A DNA stretch of 64,000 bases from the NCBI GenBank assembly GCA_943371965.1, contig CALRWV020000005.1, positions 240,208 through 304,207 on the forward strand. Direction: 5' to 3'. Under the pieces are notes generated by a model. It did not search any database and was not told the origin of the DNA. It worked only from the letters and a program-made list of their open reading frames with translations. A program made the position numbers and the translations under genes. Shown here one piece after another: positions 1 through 7,937 of the stretch (positions are counted from its first letter, which is position 1; each line of letters opens with the position of its first letter). The DNA comes from CALRWV02 sp943371965. Lineage in GTDB: Bacteria; Bacteroidota; JABWAT01.

Positions 1-1
1 T

Positions 2-1477
2 AATATGCTTTCAAAATCTATTGTCCTTGTTGGAGGAAATGAAGGCCTGATCGGAAAATCTGCTGATGGCGGGTTGACCTGGACTGTTCAAAACTCAAAT
101 ACACTTGAAAATATCAATAAAATCAAATTTCTGAATGGTGTTCTCGGATTTGCTGTCGGGAACAATGGTACTGTTTTAAGAACGATGGATGGTGGTTTAT
201 TCTGGAATAAACTTTCAATTCCTGATTCTGGAAATTATGTTGATATTGATTTTGCTTCCAAAGACAGAGGTTTTGCTGTCGGGAAGAAAAATAAAGTTTT
301 AATGACTGAAGATGGTGGCATAACTTGGACAAAAGTGGAATTGCCCAACTCTGCAGATTCAAGTTTTACCGCACCTGACCTGGTTTCAGTTTCTTTGCCT
401 ACTGCAACTCAAGGTTTTATCGTCGGCAGCAATGGTTTGATTTATGAATCAATTGATGGTGGCTTTTCCTGGACGAGAAAACCAACTTCCAAACATGCAA
501 ATGTTGTTGCAACTTCATTCACAAGTGAAAAACGTGGCTGGTTGCTGCTTCAAAACAATGATTTGCTTTACACCAATTCTTCCGCTGAAGAATGGTTCTA
601 TTTCACCATGTTTTCTGAAACTGCGTTTACCAATATTTACGGCACAAAAAGCGGGGTTATTCTTGTTCCTTCAAGCAACGGAACAGTTTTGAAATCTTTT
701 GACGGTGGAGCCAATTATAAATATATCAGTACAGGTTCAAGCGCACCTGTATTCTCGATCAGCGGACAGGGAAATAATTTAATTGCTGTTGGTTTAAATG
801 GTGTTTTCCGCTCAGATAATCAGGGTGATTCATGGACAAAGCAGGATGTCAGTGCAAGATATTCATACTACGGTTCAACTGTACTTTCAAATGGAAACAG
901 TTTCGTTGTTGGTGCTGATGGTGCAATTTTCAAATCGATGAAAGGCAGCTGGTCCAAATCAAATACAGAATCAATTGAAAAACTGAATGCAGTAGCATTT
1001 GTTGATACAGCAAAAGGTTGGGCAGTTGGCAGATCCGGTCATGTTCTTTCAACAATTGATGGTGGAAGAAACTGGAGTCTGATTTCAACAGAACCAAAAG
1101 AAGAATTGAATGATGTTGTTTTCTTTAACGATTCAGTTGGTTATGCAGTTGGAAGGGGCGGTTACATTGGAAGAACTTCTGATGGTGGCAGAACCTGGAC
1201 TAAACAGCAAAGTGTAACCAATGCAAACCTGAACAAAGCATTTTTTATCGATGAATCAACAGGATATGTTACCGGAAATAATGGACTGATTCTTTACACA
1301 AAGACCGGTGGCCAAAGTTGGGATGCCCAACCATTCCGTTCAGCTGTAAATATCCGTGGCGTTTATTTCTTCAATAATTTTACCGGAATTGCTGTAACAG
1401 AAAATGGATATATATTGAGAACAACTTCCGGTGGTTTTGAATTCACAGAAGGTAATTCTCCTTTCGCTGCGAATTGA
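2..1477 (+). CDS. YCF48-like beta-propeller repeat protein, 5' end outside window
   Basis: The frame is open from the first bases of the window, and the first visible Met sits inside a repeat unit without any signal peptide, so the N-terminus is probably cut off. At least ten imperfect repeats of about 45 residues follow, each with a core like VGxxGxVLRTxDGGxxW (for example VGNNGTVLRTMDGG and VGRSGHVLSTIDGG). This is the pattern of the YCF48/Hcf136 and BNR beta-propeller families. In FCB bacteria such proteins are usually exported or surface-bound, but no sorting domain is visible: the protein ends shortly after the last repeat. Substrate or partner is unknown. Repeat identity is clear; function is not. 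Confidence 0.85.
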   Translation, partial: NMLSKSIVLVGGNEGLIGKSADGGLTWTVQNSNTLENINKIKFLNGVLGFAVGNNGTVLRTMDGGLFWNKLSIPDSGNYVDIDFASKDRGFAVGKKNKVLMTEDGGITWTKVELPNSADSSFTAPDLVSVSLPTATQGFIVGSNGLIYESIDGGFSWTRKPTSKHANVVATSFTSEKRGWLLLQNNDLLYTNSSAEEWFYFTMFSETAFTNIYGTKSGVILVPSSNGTVLKSFDGGANYKYISTGSSAPVFSISGQGNNLIAVGLNGVFRSDNQGDSWTKQDVSARYSYYGSTVLSNGNSFVVGADGAIFKSMKGSWSKSNTESIEKLNAVAFVDTAKGWAVGRSGHVLSTIDGGRNWSLISTEPKEELNDVVFFNDSVGYAVGRGGYIGRTSDGGRTWTKQQSVTNANLNKAFFIDESTGYVTGNNGLILYTKTGGQSWDAQPFRSAVNIRGVYFFNNFTGIAVTENGYILRTTSGGFEFTEGNSPFAAN

Positions 1478-1486
1478 ATTTTAACA

Positions 1487-1556
1487 GTCATGGTGAGCCT
1501 GTCGAACCATGACCTGATCTTACCAGGTTGGTCTTCCTTCAGACAGGTTCAGGAAG
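1487..1556. repeat. Two adjacent REP-like hairpins (TTCGACAGGCTC-loop family)
   Basis: At 1487-1513 the arms GTCATGGT and ACCATGAC enclose GAGCCTGTCGA. At 1533-1556 the arms CTTCCT and AGGAAG enclose TCAGACAGGTTC. Read on the minus strand the first loop is TTCGACAGGCTC, so the loops are related while the stems differ. Further members lie at 50512-50538 and 50615-50641. The sequence is an open frame on the plus strand and would add a false N-terminus to the next gene. Confidence 0.75.
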
Positions 1557-1578
1557 ATTTTCTTTTTATTTTTTTTCC

Positions 1579-2892
1579 ATGCTTGATCTCAGATTTCAGG
1601 AACAGTTCGGTGGTGTTTTTAACCGCTTCAAAACAAACCCGCTGGGTACCAGAGTTCTGATTGAAATCAACTCTCCTACAGTAAAGTCAAAACTTATTCC
1701 TTTTTTTCAGAACAAGGTTTCAGAATTAGGTTACTTTCCTGTTGAACTGAATTTAACCAAAAAAACACCGGTTCAGAATCAAATAGAAGAACTTATAAAA
1801 AAATATCCATTTAAAAAAATTGTCTTTATATGTTCTGACCTTAGTGCTTTTTATTCAGAATTCCCTTCTGAAAAAGATGCGACAGAATATTTGGACCGTT
1901 CCATTCCTTCTTTTAATATTTTCCAGCATTCATTTTCATTTTGGGTTCCAACCCACATATTTGATTCCATTTACCATTTTGCTCCCAATCTTATGAATTT
2001 TACTACTGAAAAGGTAAAATTCCGTCTGAACAGTGATCTACCTTTGGCAGCAGAATATGCGATGGGCAGCCGTCAGAGTTTGAAGATTAGGGAACAAAAA
2101 ATTGAGATTCTTGAGAATCAGCTTGAGGAAACAATAAAAAAGAAACAGGGTGAAATCCAGAAAATCAATATTCTTCAAACGCTGACAAAAAGCTACTTTG
2201 ACCATCAGGAATACGAAAAAGCATTTGAAGCTTATACAGAATGTGTAGATTCAGGAATGTCTAATGTATACAATGTTGCTTACTACAAAAATCAGATGGG
2301 CATCATTTATCACATCTGGGGACGATTCGATAAAGCACTCGAACAGTATCTTGAAGCCAAACAAATCCGTGAAAATCTGAATGATAAGGAAGGATTGGCT
2401 TCAACTTACCATCAACTGGGAATCATTAATCAGGATTTGGGTGATTATTCAGCTGCAATAGATTTCTACAATAAAAGTAAATTATTTGCGGAAGAACTCG
2501 AAGACATTCGCAACAAAGCACACACAGTCATGAACATTGGCACTGTCTATATGAATCTTGGAAATCTTCAGGGAGCATTTGAATGTTTCAAAGAAGCATT
2601 GGAAATATACAGAAAATATGATAATCAAAGGGGGATTGCCCTCTGTCTGTCACATATCGGCAAGATTCAGATGGAGAATCAGAAATTTGAGAATGCATTG
2701 AAATATCTTCTGATCAGCCGTTACATGTATGAAAAACTGAATACACTGACAATGGTGAAAATAATTGACACAAACCTTGAATATATTCGTCAGCAGGTAG
2801 GTGACGTAGAGTTTATGAATCTGCGTGATTCAATAAAAAACTCAATGGATTCACGCGAAAAAGAAGATATGAAAATGAAATCGGTAGAATAA
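1579..2892 (+). CDS. Tetratricopeptide-repeat protein
   Basis: A 437-residue protein without signal peptide or membrane segment. Residues 1-165 form an N-terminal domain I do not recognise; no P-loop is seen. A coiled-coil-like stretch rich in Glu, Lys and Gln precedes residue 200, and about five TPR units follow to residue 400 (for example YHQLGIINQDLGDYSAAIDFY). TPRs usually hold protein partners. The frame is open back to 1528, but that part translates the REP hairpins and is low-complexity, so the ATG before LDLRFQEQ is preferred. The stop codon directly abuts the ATG of the ABC transporter gene, which suggests co-transcription. The role is unknown, possibly regulatory. Confidence 0.8.
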   Translation: MLDLRFQEQFGGVFNRFKTNPLGTRVLIEINSPTVKSKLIPFFQNKVSELGYFPVELNLTKKTPVQNQIEELIKKYPFKKIVFICSDLSAFYSEFPSEKDATEYLDRSIPSFNIFQHSFSFWVPTHIFDSIYHFAPNLMNFTTEKVKFRLNSDLPLAAEYAMGSRQSLKIREQKIEILENQLEETIKKKQGEIQKINILQTLTKSYFDHQEYEKAFEAYTECVDSGMSNVYNVAYYKNQMGIIYHIWGRFDKALEQYLEAKQIRENLNDKEGLASTYHQLGIINQDLGDYSAAIDFYNKSKLFAEELEDIRNKAHTVMNIGTVYMNLGNLQGAFECFKEALEIYRKYDNQRGIALCLSHIGKIQMENQKFENALKYLLISRYMYEKLNTLTMVKIIDTNLEYIRQQVGDVEFMNLRDSIKNSMDSREKEDMKMKSVE

Positions 2893-4665
2893 ATGACCCA
2901 GGAAAAATCCAAAAACCAGCTTTCCGCCTTAAAAAATCTCAATCACTACCTTCTCAAATACAAAAAAAAACTCGGTCTCGGAATTTTATTTATTCTTCTG
3001 ACAAACAGTTTCAATGTTTTGGGTCCTGTTTATATTTCCAAAGCAATTGATTCACTGAAAAATTCAATTGATTACCAATCTCTTGTTATTTATTCTCTCC
3101 TGATCATCTCATTTGCAGTCGGACGCGGTTTGTTCCTTTTTCTTGTTAGACAGACCGTAATTGTTTTAAGCCGTGAAATCGAGTTTGATTTGCGGAATGA
3201 TCTTTATTCTCATCTTCAGAAACTGCCTCTGAAATATTTCCGGAAAAACAGTACCGGTGATATCATGGCCAGAAATACGAATGATATCAATGCAGTCCGG
3301 AATTATCTTGGTCCCGGAATAATGTACTCATCCAACACGATTATGGCATTTGTTTTTATAATACCAATCATGTTTCTTTTAAATGTTAAACTTGCATTGA
3401 TTGCGCTGCTTCCTCTTCCGCTAATGTCTTTTCTGGTTTTTAAAATGGGAAAGAAAATTCACGTAACCTATACTGATATTCAGGCACAATATTCAACACT
3501 GACTTCACGTGTTCAGGAAAACCTGAGTGGAATCAGAATAGTAAAATCGTATGGCCGTGAACTTTTTGAAATTGATGAATTCAACAAACTCAATGAGAAT
3601 TATTACCGGAAAAACCTGAAATTGACCCGGTATCAGGCATTTTTCTATTCAGGAATGGCATTTTTTATCGGGCTTTCAGTTGTTCTTGTTATCTGGTTTG
3701 GCGGAATGGAAGTGATGAAAGGAAACCTAACACTCGGACATCTTGCCCAGTTTCTTATTTATGTCGGAATGCTGATTTGGCCGATGATTGCACTGGGTTG
3801 GGTTATCAATATTCTTCAACAGGCATCGGCATCCCAAATACGGATTATGCAGATTATGAATGAAAAACCTGAGATTAATGATAATGCAGAAACTGACAAC
3901 TCAATTCAGGAAATCAAAGGTAAAATTGAATTTAAAAATGTCGTGTTCAATTACAATTCTGACAGAAAAACGCTGGAGAACATTTCCTTCTCAATTGAAC
4001 CCGGAAAAATTCTGGCGATAACCGGTCATACCGGAAGCGGAAAAACAACATTGGTTAATTTGATTGGAAGATTATATGAGATTGATTCCGGTGAAATCTT
4101 AATTGATGAAAAGCCAATCAGAAAAATACCATTGAAAGTTTTGAGAAATTCAATTGGATATGTTCCGCAGGAAACTTTTTTGTTCAGTGATACGATCAGA
4201 AACAATATCGGATTTGGTGTAGAATATTTTGATGATGAGAAAATTATTGATGCAGCATCAATTGCTCAGATACGGGAAAATATTGAAGAATTTCCAAATA
4301 AATTTGAAACATTTGTCGGGGAACGCGGCATTACACTTTCAGGCGGACAAAAACAAAGAACCAGTATAGCCCGTGCATTACTTCGCAGACCTCAAATCCT
4401 TATTTTGGATGATTGTCTTTCTGCAGTTGATACACAAACCGAAGATCTCATTTTGCAGCAGCTCAGAACTGTGATGAAGGAACGGACTTCCATTATTATT
4501 TCACACCGGATTTCTACCATAAAAGATGCAGATGCCATTTTGGTTCTTAAGGATGGAAAAATTGTTGAAATCGGAAATCACCAGCAGCTTCTTCTTCAAA
4601 AAGGATATTATCAATCTCTTTATCAGAAACAATTGCTTGAAGAAGAATTGAAAGCTTTAATATAG
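2893..4665 (+). CDS. ABC exporter half-transporter, degenerate-site subunit
   Basis: A 590-residue fusion of a six-helix membrane domain (about residues 20-310) and an ATPase domain (about 345-580), as in the MsbA/MdlA (YheI) group of multidrug or lipid exporters. The ATPase has Walker A GHTGSGKTT near residue 377, a canonical signature LSGGQ near 482 and the H-loop ISHR near 536. Walker B reads LILDDCLS: the catalytic Glu is replaced by Asp. The ABC gene at 6072 has the complementary defect (LSVGQ signature, normal Glu). Together they match heterodimeric exporters with one degenerate ATP site, as in TM287/288. The two genes are separated by rnz and a four-helix-bundle gene. The substrate cannot be told from sequence. 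Confidence 0.92.
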   Translation: MTQEKSKNQLSALKNLNHYLLKYKKKLGLGILFILLTNSFNVLGPVYISKAIDSLKNSIDYQSLVIYSLLIISFAVGRGLFLFLVRQTVIVLSREIEFDLRNDLYSHLQKLPLKYFRKNSTGDIMARNTNDINAVRNYLGPGIMYSSNTIMAFVFIIPIMFLLNVKLALIALLPLPLMSFLVFKMGKKIHVTYTDIQAQYSTLTSRVQENLSGIRIVKSYGRELFEIDEFNKLNENYYRKNLKLTRYQAFFYSGMAFFIGLSVVLVIWFGGMEVMKGNLTLGHLAQFLIYVGMLIWPMIALGWVINILQQASASQIRIMQIMNEKPEINDNAETDNSIQEIKGKIEFKNVVFNYNSDRKTLENISFSIEPGKILAITGHTGSGKTTLVNLIGRLYEIDSGEILIDEKPIRKIPLKVLRNSIGYVPQETFLFSDTIRNNIGFGVEYFDDEKIIDAASIAQIRENIEEFPNKFETFVGERGITLSGGQKQRTSIARALLRRPQILILDDCLSAVDTQTEDLILQQLRTVMKERTSIIISHRISTIKDADAILVLKDGKIVEIGNHQQLLLQKGYYQSLYQKQLLEEELKALI

Positions 4666-4696
4666 TTCAGAATCAAATCCGAAAATTTAAAACCAG

Positions 4697-5608
4697 TTGA
4701 AAATTACAATCCTCGGAACCAGTTCGGCTGTTCCATTGCCTAACAGAAATCTTTCGGGAACATTGCTTCATTATGAAAATGAATATGTTCTGTTTGATTG
4801 TGGTGAAGGTACCCAGTTTCATTTAAAGAAATTGGCAATTCACACCGGGAGAATTCGTGTCATATGTATAACCCATCTTCATGGCGATCATGTATTCGGG
4901 TTGTTGGGATTGTTGAGTGGATTGTATTTTGGAGATGATTCAACGGTTCTGACTTTGATTGGTCCAAAGGGATTGAAATCACTTTTGGATGTCAGTTTGC
5001 AGAACCAGCAATTTCACATTAATTATAAATATCAGATTATTGAGTTGGACTTTACCGAAAATCCAAAAATAATATTTGAGACTGACAGATATGAAATCCG
5101 GACAATTAGTTTGGATCATCGTATTCCTGCATTCGGATACCGTTTTCAGGAAAAAAACCGGTCAGGAAGCGTCAATCTCGAAAAAGTGGAAAAGCATGGA
5201 ATTGAAATTGGACCAAAACTGAAAGAGCTGAAAAAAGGAAACTCAATTCAGGCAACTGATGGGCATTGGGTTTTGCCAGAAGAAATTCTTGATCCGCCAA
5301 AAATCGGAAAATCATTTTGTTACCTGACCGATACACGTTACTGTGAACGGACTATCAAACTTGCTGAACACGCAGATCTGATCATGCACGAATCAACTTA
5401 TCTTGAAGAAATGAAAGAGAAAGCAATTCAAACCGGACATTCCACTTCGCTTGATGCTGGAACAATTGCAAAAAATGCAAAAGTGGGAAAACTGATTCTA
5501 TTTCACTTCAGTTCAAGATATGTCAGGCTAAAACCTTTGTTGGATGAAGCAAAATCTGTTTTCGAAAATACAATTCTGGGAAAAGATTTGGAATCGTATG
5601 AAGTTTAA
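4697..5608 (+). CDS. rnz: Ribonuclease Z (tRNA 3' endonuclease)
   Basis: RNase Z of the beta-lactamase fold, which cuts the 3' trailer of tRNA precursors in the cytoplasm. The 303-residue length is typical of the short bacterial form. Zinc-binding motifs are visible: THLHGDH near residue 60, LTDTRY near 211, HEST near 231 and the C-terminal HFSSRY. The N-terminus MKITILGTSSAVP aligns with the family start, which requires a TTG start codon here since no ATG lies nearby. It sits 31 bp after the ABC transporter gene on the same strand. Identification is firm. Confidence 0.95.
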   Translation: MKITILGTSSAVPLPNRNLSGTLLHYENEYVLFDCGEGTQFHLKKLAIHTGRIRVICITHLHGDHVFGLLGLLSGLYFGDDSTVLTLIGPKGLKSLLDVSLQNQQFHINYKYQIIELDFTENPKIIFETDRYEIRTISLDHRIPAFGYRFQEKNRSGSVNLEKVEKHGIEIGPKLKELKKGNSIQATDGHWVLPEEILDPPKIGKSFCYLTDTRYCERTIKLAEHADLIMHESTYLEEMKEKAIQTGHSTSLDAGTIAKNAKVGKLILFHFSSRYVRLKPLLDEAKSVFENTILGKDLESYEV

Positions 5609-5611
5609 AGT

Positions 5612-5647
5612 CATTGACCATTGACGATAGACCATAGTCCATAGCAA
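5612..5647. repeat. Degenerate heptamer array upstream of the four-helix-bundle gene
   Basis: Successive 7-mers read ATTGACC, ATTGACG, ATAGACC, ATAGTCC, ATAGCAA. Each unit differs from its neighbour by one to three bases. A partly complementary array lies just after the gene, at 6033-6064. Confidence 0.75.
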
Positions 5648-5663
5648 TACAGGAAATAATAAA

Positions 5664-6020
5664 ATGGCTTTTAAATTTGAAAAATTATTGGTTTGGCAGA
5701 AGGCTCTTGATTTTACGGTTGAAATTCATAAATTGACAAAGTCATTTCCAAAGGATGAATTATTTATTCTATCGGGTCAAGTTAAACGAGCAGCAGATTC
5801 TATTGCTTTGAATATTGCAGAAGGATCAACCGGACAAAGCGATACTGAATTCAGAAAATTTATTGGTTATTCATTAAGGTCTGCAATTGAAGTTGTTGCA
5901 TGTCTGCACATTGCAAAAAAGAGGAATCTGATTCCAAATGATAAGTTTGAGACGCTTTATGAAGAAGCAACTGTAATAATCAAAATGCTTCAAGCCTTGA
6001 AGAAGACATTAAACAAGTAA
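5664..6020 (+). CDS. Four-helix-bundle protein, S23/Avd family
   Basis: A 118-residue, all-helical protein with the family hallmarks FEKLLVWQKALDF near the N-terminus, VKRAADSIALNIAEGS in the middle and a helical end. It belongs to the family of proteins encoded in 23S rRNA intervening sequences, which also includes the Avd accessory proteins of diversity-generating retroelements. No reverse transcriptase or rRNA gene is present in this window, so neither role can be assigned. The gene splits an otherwise contiguous ABC transporter locus and is bracketed by heptamer arrays in opposite orientation, which suggests insertion as a unit. Fold assignment is confident; function unknown. Confidence 0.85.
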   Translation: MAFKFEKLLVWQKALDFTVEIHKLTKSFPKDELFILSGQVKRAADSIALNIAEGSTGQSDTEFRKFIGYSLRSAIEVVACLHIAKKRNLIPNDKFETLYEEATVIIKMLQALKKTLNK

Positions 6021-6032
6021 GAACTAATTTTT

Positions 6033-6064
6033 GCTATGGTCTGCCGACTAATGGCTATGGACTA
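6033..6064. repeat. Degenerate heptamer array downstream of the four-helix-bundle gene
   Basis: Units with a 7-bp period: CTATGGT, CTGCCGA, CTAATGG, CTATGGA, CTA. Its reverse complement shares AGTCCATAG with the array at 5612-5647, so the two arrays form loose inverted flanks around the gene. The array also occupies the place where a ribosome binding site for the next gene would lie. Confidence 0.7.
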
Positions 6065-6071
6065 AAAAAAC

Positions 6072-7859
6072 ATGTCTAACAATTTTATGCACGAAGATGA
6101 AGTTTCAGGAAAAACGTACGATTCAAAACTGATGAAGCGTTTGATCAGGTATGTTAAACCTCATAGGAAACTCGCATACTACGGAATTGGATTTTCGATA
6201 ATTGCATCCATACTGGGTCCAATCCGTCCATATATCAGTCATATTGCTGTTGATGATTATATTTCAAAAGGAAATTGGGATGGACTTCAAACAATCGGAC
6301 TTGCTCTGATTGGAATTCTGATTCTTGAAGTTGTCTTTCAGTTTGGTCTAACTTATATGACGCAGTGGTTGGGTCAGAAAGCCATTTTTGATTTGCGGAT
6401 TGAGATCTTCAGTTTTCTTCAACGGTTGAATCTTTCCTTTTTCGACAGGAATCCGTTAGGGCGTTTGATCTCAAGAGTAACTTCAGATGTTGAAGTTTTA
6501 AATGAACTTTTTGCCAGTGGTCTGGTTGCAGTTTTCGGTGATGTTTTCCGTTTGATATTTATTCTGATTCTGATGTTTTATACTGATTGGAAACTGTCGT
6601 TTCTGATTCTTTCCGTATTGCCATTTATGCTGTATGCATCTTTTCTTTTCAGAAAAAAAGCAAGGGAAGCCTATCTGGATGTCAGAACTCAGGTTGCGAA
6701 AGTGATGTCGTTTTTGCAGGAACACATAACAGGCATGAGTGTGGTTCAGATTTTCAACCGTGAAGAACGTGAAGCAAAAAAATTCAGTCAGATCAATGCA
6801 GAACACAGAGATGCAAACATCCGTGGCATTTTTTATTATTCAGTTTTTTATCCGGTCGTTGAACTGCTTTCCTCATTGGCACTTGCAATCATTATTTGGT
6901 ACGGGGGTGGTGAAGTCATCCAGAAATCTCTGACAATTGGAATACTATTTATGTTTATCCAATACGTTGAACAGTTCTTCCGTCCAATCCGTGATTTGAG
7001 TGAAAAGTATGATATTATGCAACGGGCAATGGCGTCATCGGAACGGATTTTCAAATTGCTCGACCGTGATCCGTACATCGAAAAAAATGAAGGAGAATTC
7101 AAACCGGAAAAGATTTCAGGAAAAGTTGAATTTGAACACGTTTATTTTGCCTACAATGACGAAGAATGGATTTTGAAAGATGTATCATTCACAGTTAAGC
7201 CCGGAGAGAAAGTTGCAATTGTAGGGGCAACTGGATCCGGAAAAACAACTATCATCAGTTTGCTGAACAAGTTTTATGATTTACAGCGTGGTAAAATAAA
7301 AGTTGACGATTTTGAGTTGGAGAAGTTTGATCTGATTGCACTCCGTTCAAATATCGGTGTGGTGCTTCAGGAAATATTTTTATTTACCGGAACAGTTTAT
7401 GAAAACCTGACTTTGGGAAGAACCGATATTCCGATAGAACGTGTGATTGAAGTTTCAAAAATGGTTCATGCCCATGAATTCATTGAAAAACTTCCCGGTG
7501 GATACGAATTTAAATTGATGGAACGCGGTTCAAATTTATCTGTTGGACAGAGACAGCTTTTGAATTTTATCAGAATTCTTCTGTACGATCCTGCTATTGT
7601 AATTCTGGATGAAGCAACAAGTTCGGTTGATACTGAAACTGAACATCTGATTCAATTGGCAATCGAAAAAGTTCTTGAAAACAGAACTGCGATTGTGATT
7701 GCACACCGGCTTTCAACCATTCACAAATCAGATAAAATAATTGTCCTTCACAAAGGTGTGATAAAGGAAATGGGTTCACATTCCGAGTTGTTAGGTCAGG
7801 ATGGAATTTACAGAAAGTTGTATCAGTTGCAGTATAAGGAACAGGAAGTTGCGAATTAA
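6072..7859 (+). CDS. ABC exporter half-transporter, catalytic-site subunit
   Basis: A 595-residue half-transporter of the MdlB (YheH) group: membrane domain at about residues 25-330 and ATPase domain at about 350-585. Walker A is GATGSGKTT near residue 384; Walker B VILDEATSS keeps the catalytic Glu; the H-loop is IAHRLST. The signature is LSVGQ instead of LSGGQ near residue 488. This changed signature would face the Asp-containing Walker B of the subunit encoded at 2893, producing one degenerate and one active ATP site in a heterodimer. There is no Shine-Dalgarno sequence before the ATG; the space is filled by heptamer repeats. The exported compound is unknown. Confidence 0.92.
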   Translation: MSNNFMHEDEVSGKTYDSKLMKRLIRYVKPHRKLAYYGIGFSIIASILGPIRPYISHIAVDDYISKGNWDGLQTIGLALIGILILEVVFQFGLTYMTQWLGQKAIFDLRIEIFSFLQRLNLSFFDRNPLGRLISRVTSDVEVLNELFASGLVAVFGDVFRLIFILILMFYTDWKLSFLILSVLPFMLYASFLFRKKAREAYLDVRTQVAKVMSFLQEHITGMSVVQIFNREEREAKKFSQINAEHRDANIRGIFYYSVFYPVVELLSSLALAIIIWYGGGEVIQKSLTIGILFMFIQYVEQFFRPIRDLSEKYDIMQRAMASSERIFKLLDRDPYIEKNEGEFKPEKISGKVEFEHVYFAYNDEEWILKDVSFTVKPGEKVAIVGATGSGKTTIISLLNKFYDLQRGKIKVDDFELEKFDLIALRSNIGVVLQEIFLFTGTVYENLTLGRTDIPIERVIEVSKMVHAHEFIEKLPGGYEFKLMERGSNLSVGQRQLLNFIRILLYDPAIVILDEATSSVDTETEHLIQLAIEKVLENRTAIVIAHRLSTIHKSDKIIVLHKGVIKEMGSHSELLGQDGIYRKLYQLQYKEQEVAN

Positions 7860-7861
7860 TT

Positions 7862-7932
7862 AAGAATTGAGAATTAAGAATGTGGGATTATTGAATTAAT
7901 CCAAAATTCAACATTTAACATCCAACATTTTA
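7862..7932. repeat. Heptamer-period intergenic array between convergent genes
   Basis: The sequence divides cleanly into 7-mers: AAGAATT, GAGAATT, AAGAATG, TGGGATT, ATTGAAT, TAATCCA, AAATTCA, ACATTTA, ACATCCA, ACATTTT. The first half is partly complementary to the second, so the transcript could fold. It fills nearly all the space between the ABC gene and the antiporter gene, and no separate terminator is evident. Confidence 0.75.
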
Positions 7933-7937
7933 AATAT

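Noticed and set aside
1528..1578. N-terminal extension of the TPR protein
   Set aside because: It reads through a REP-like hairpin; the downstream ATG gives a sensible start.
5664..6020. Four-helix-bundle gene as part of a diversity-generating retroelement
   Set aside because: No reverse transcriptase, template repeat or variable target gene is present in the window.
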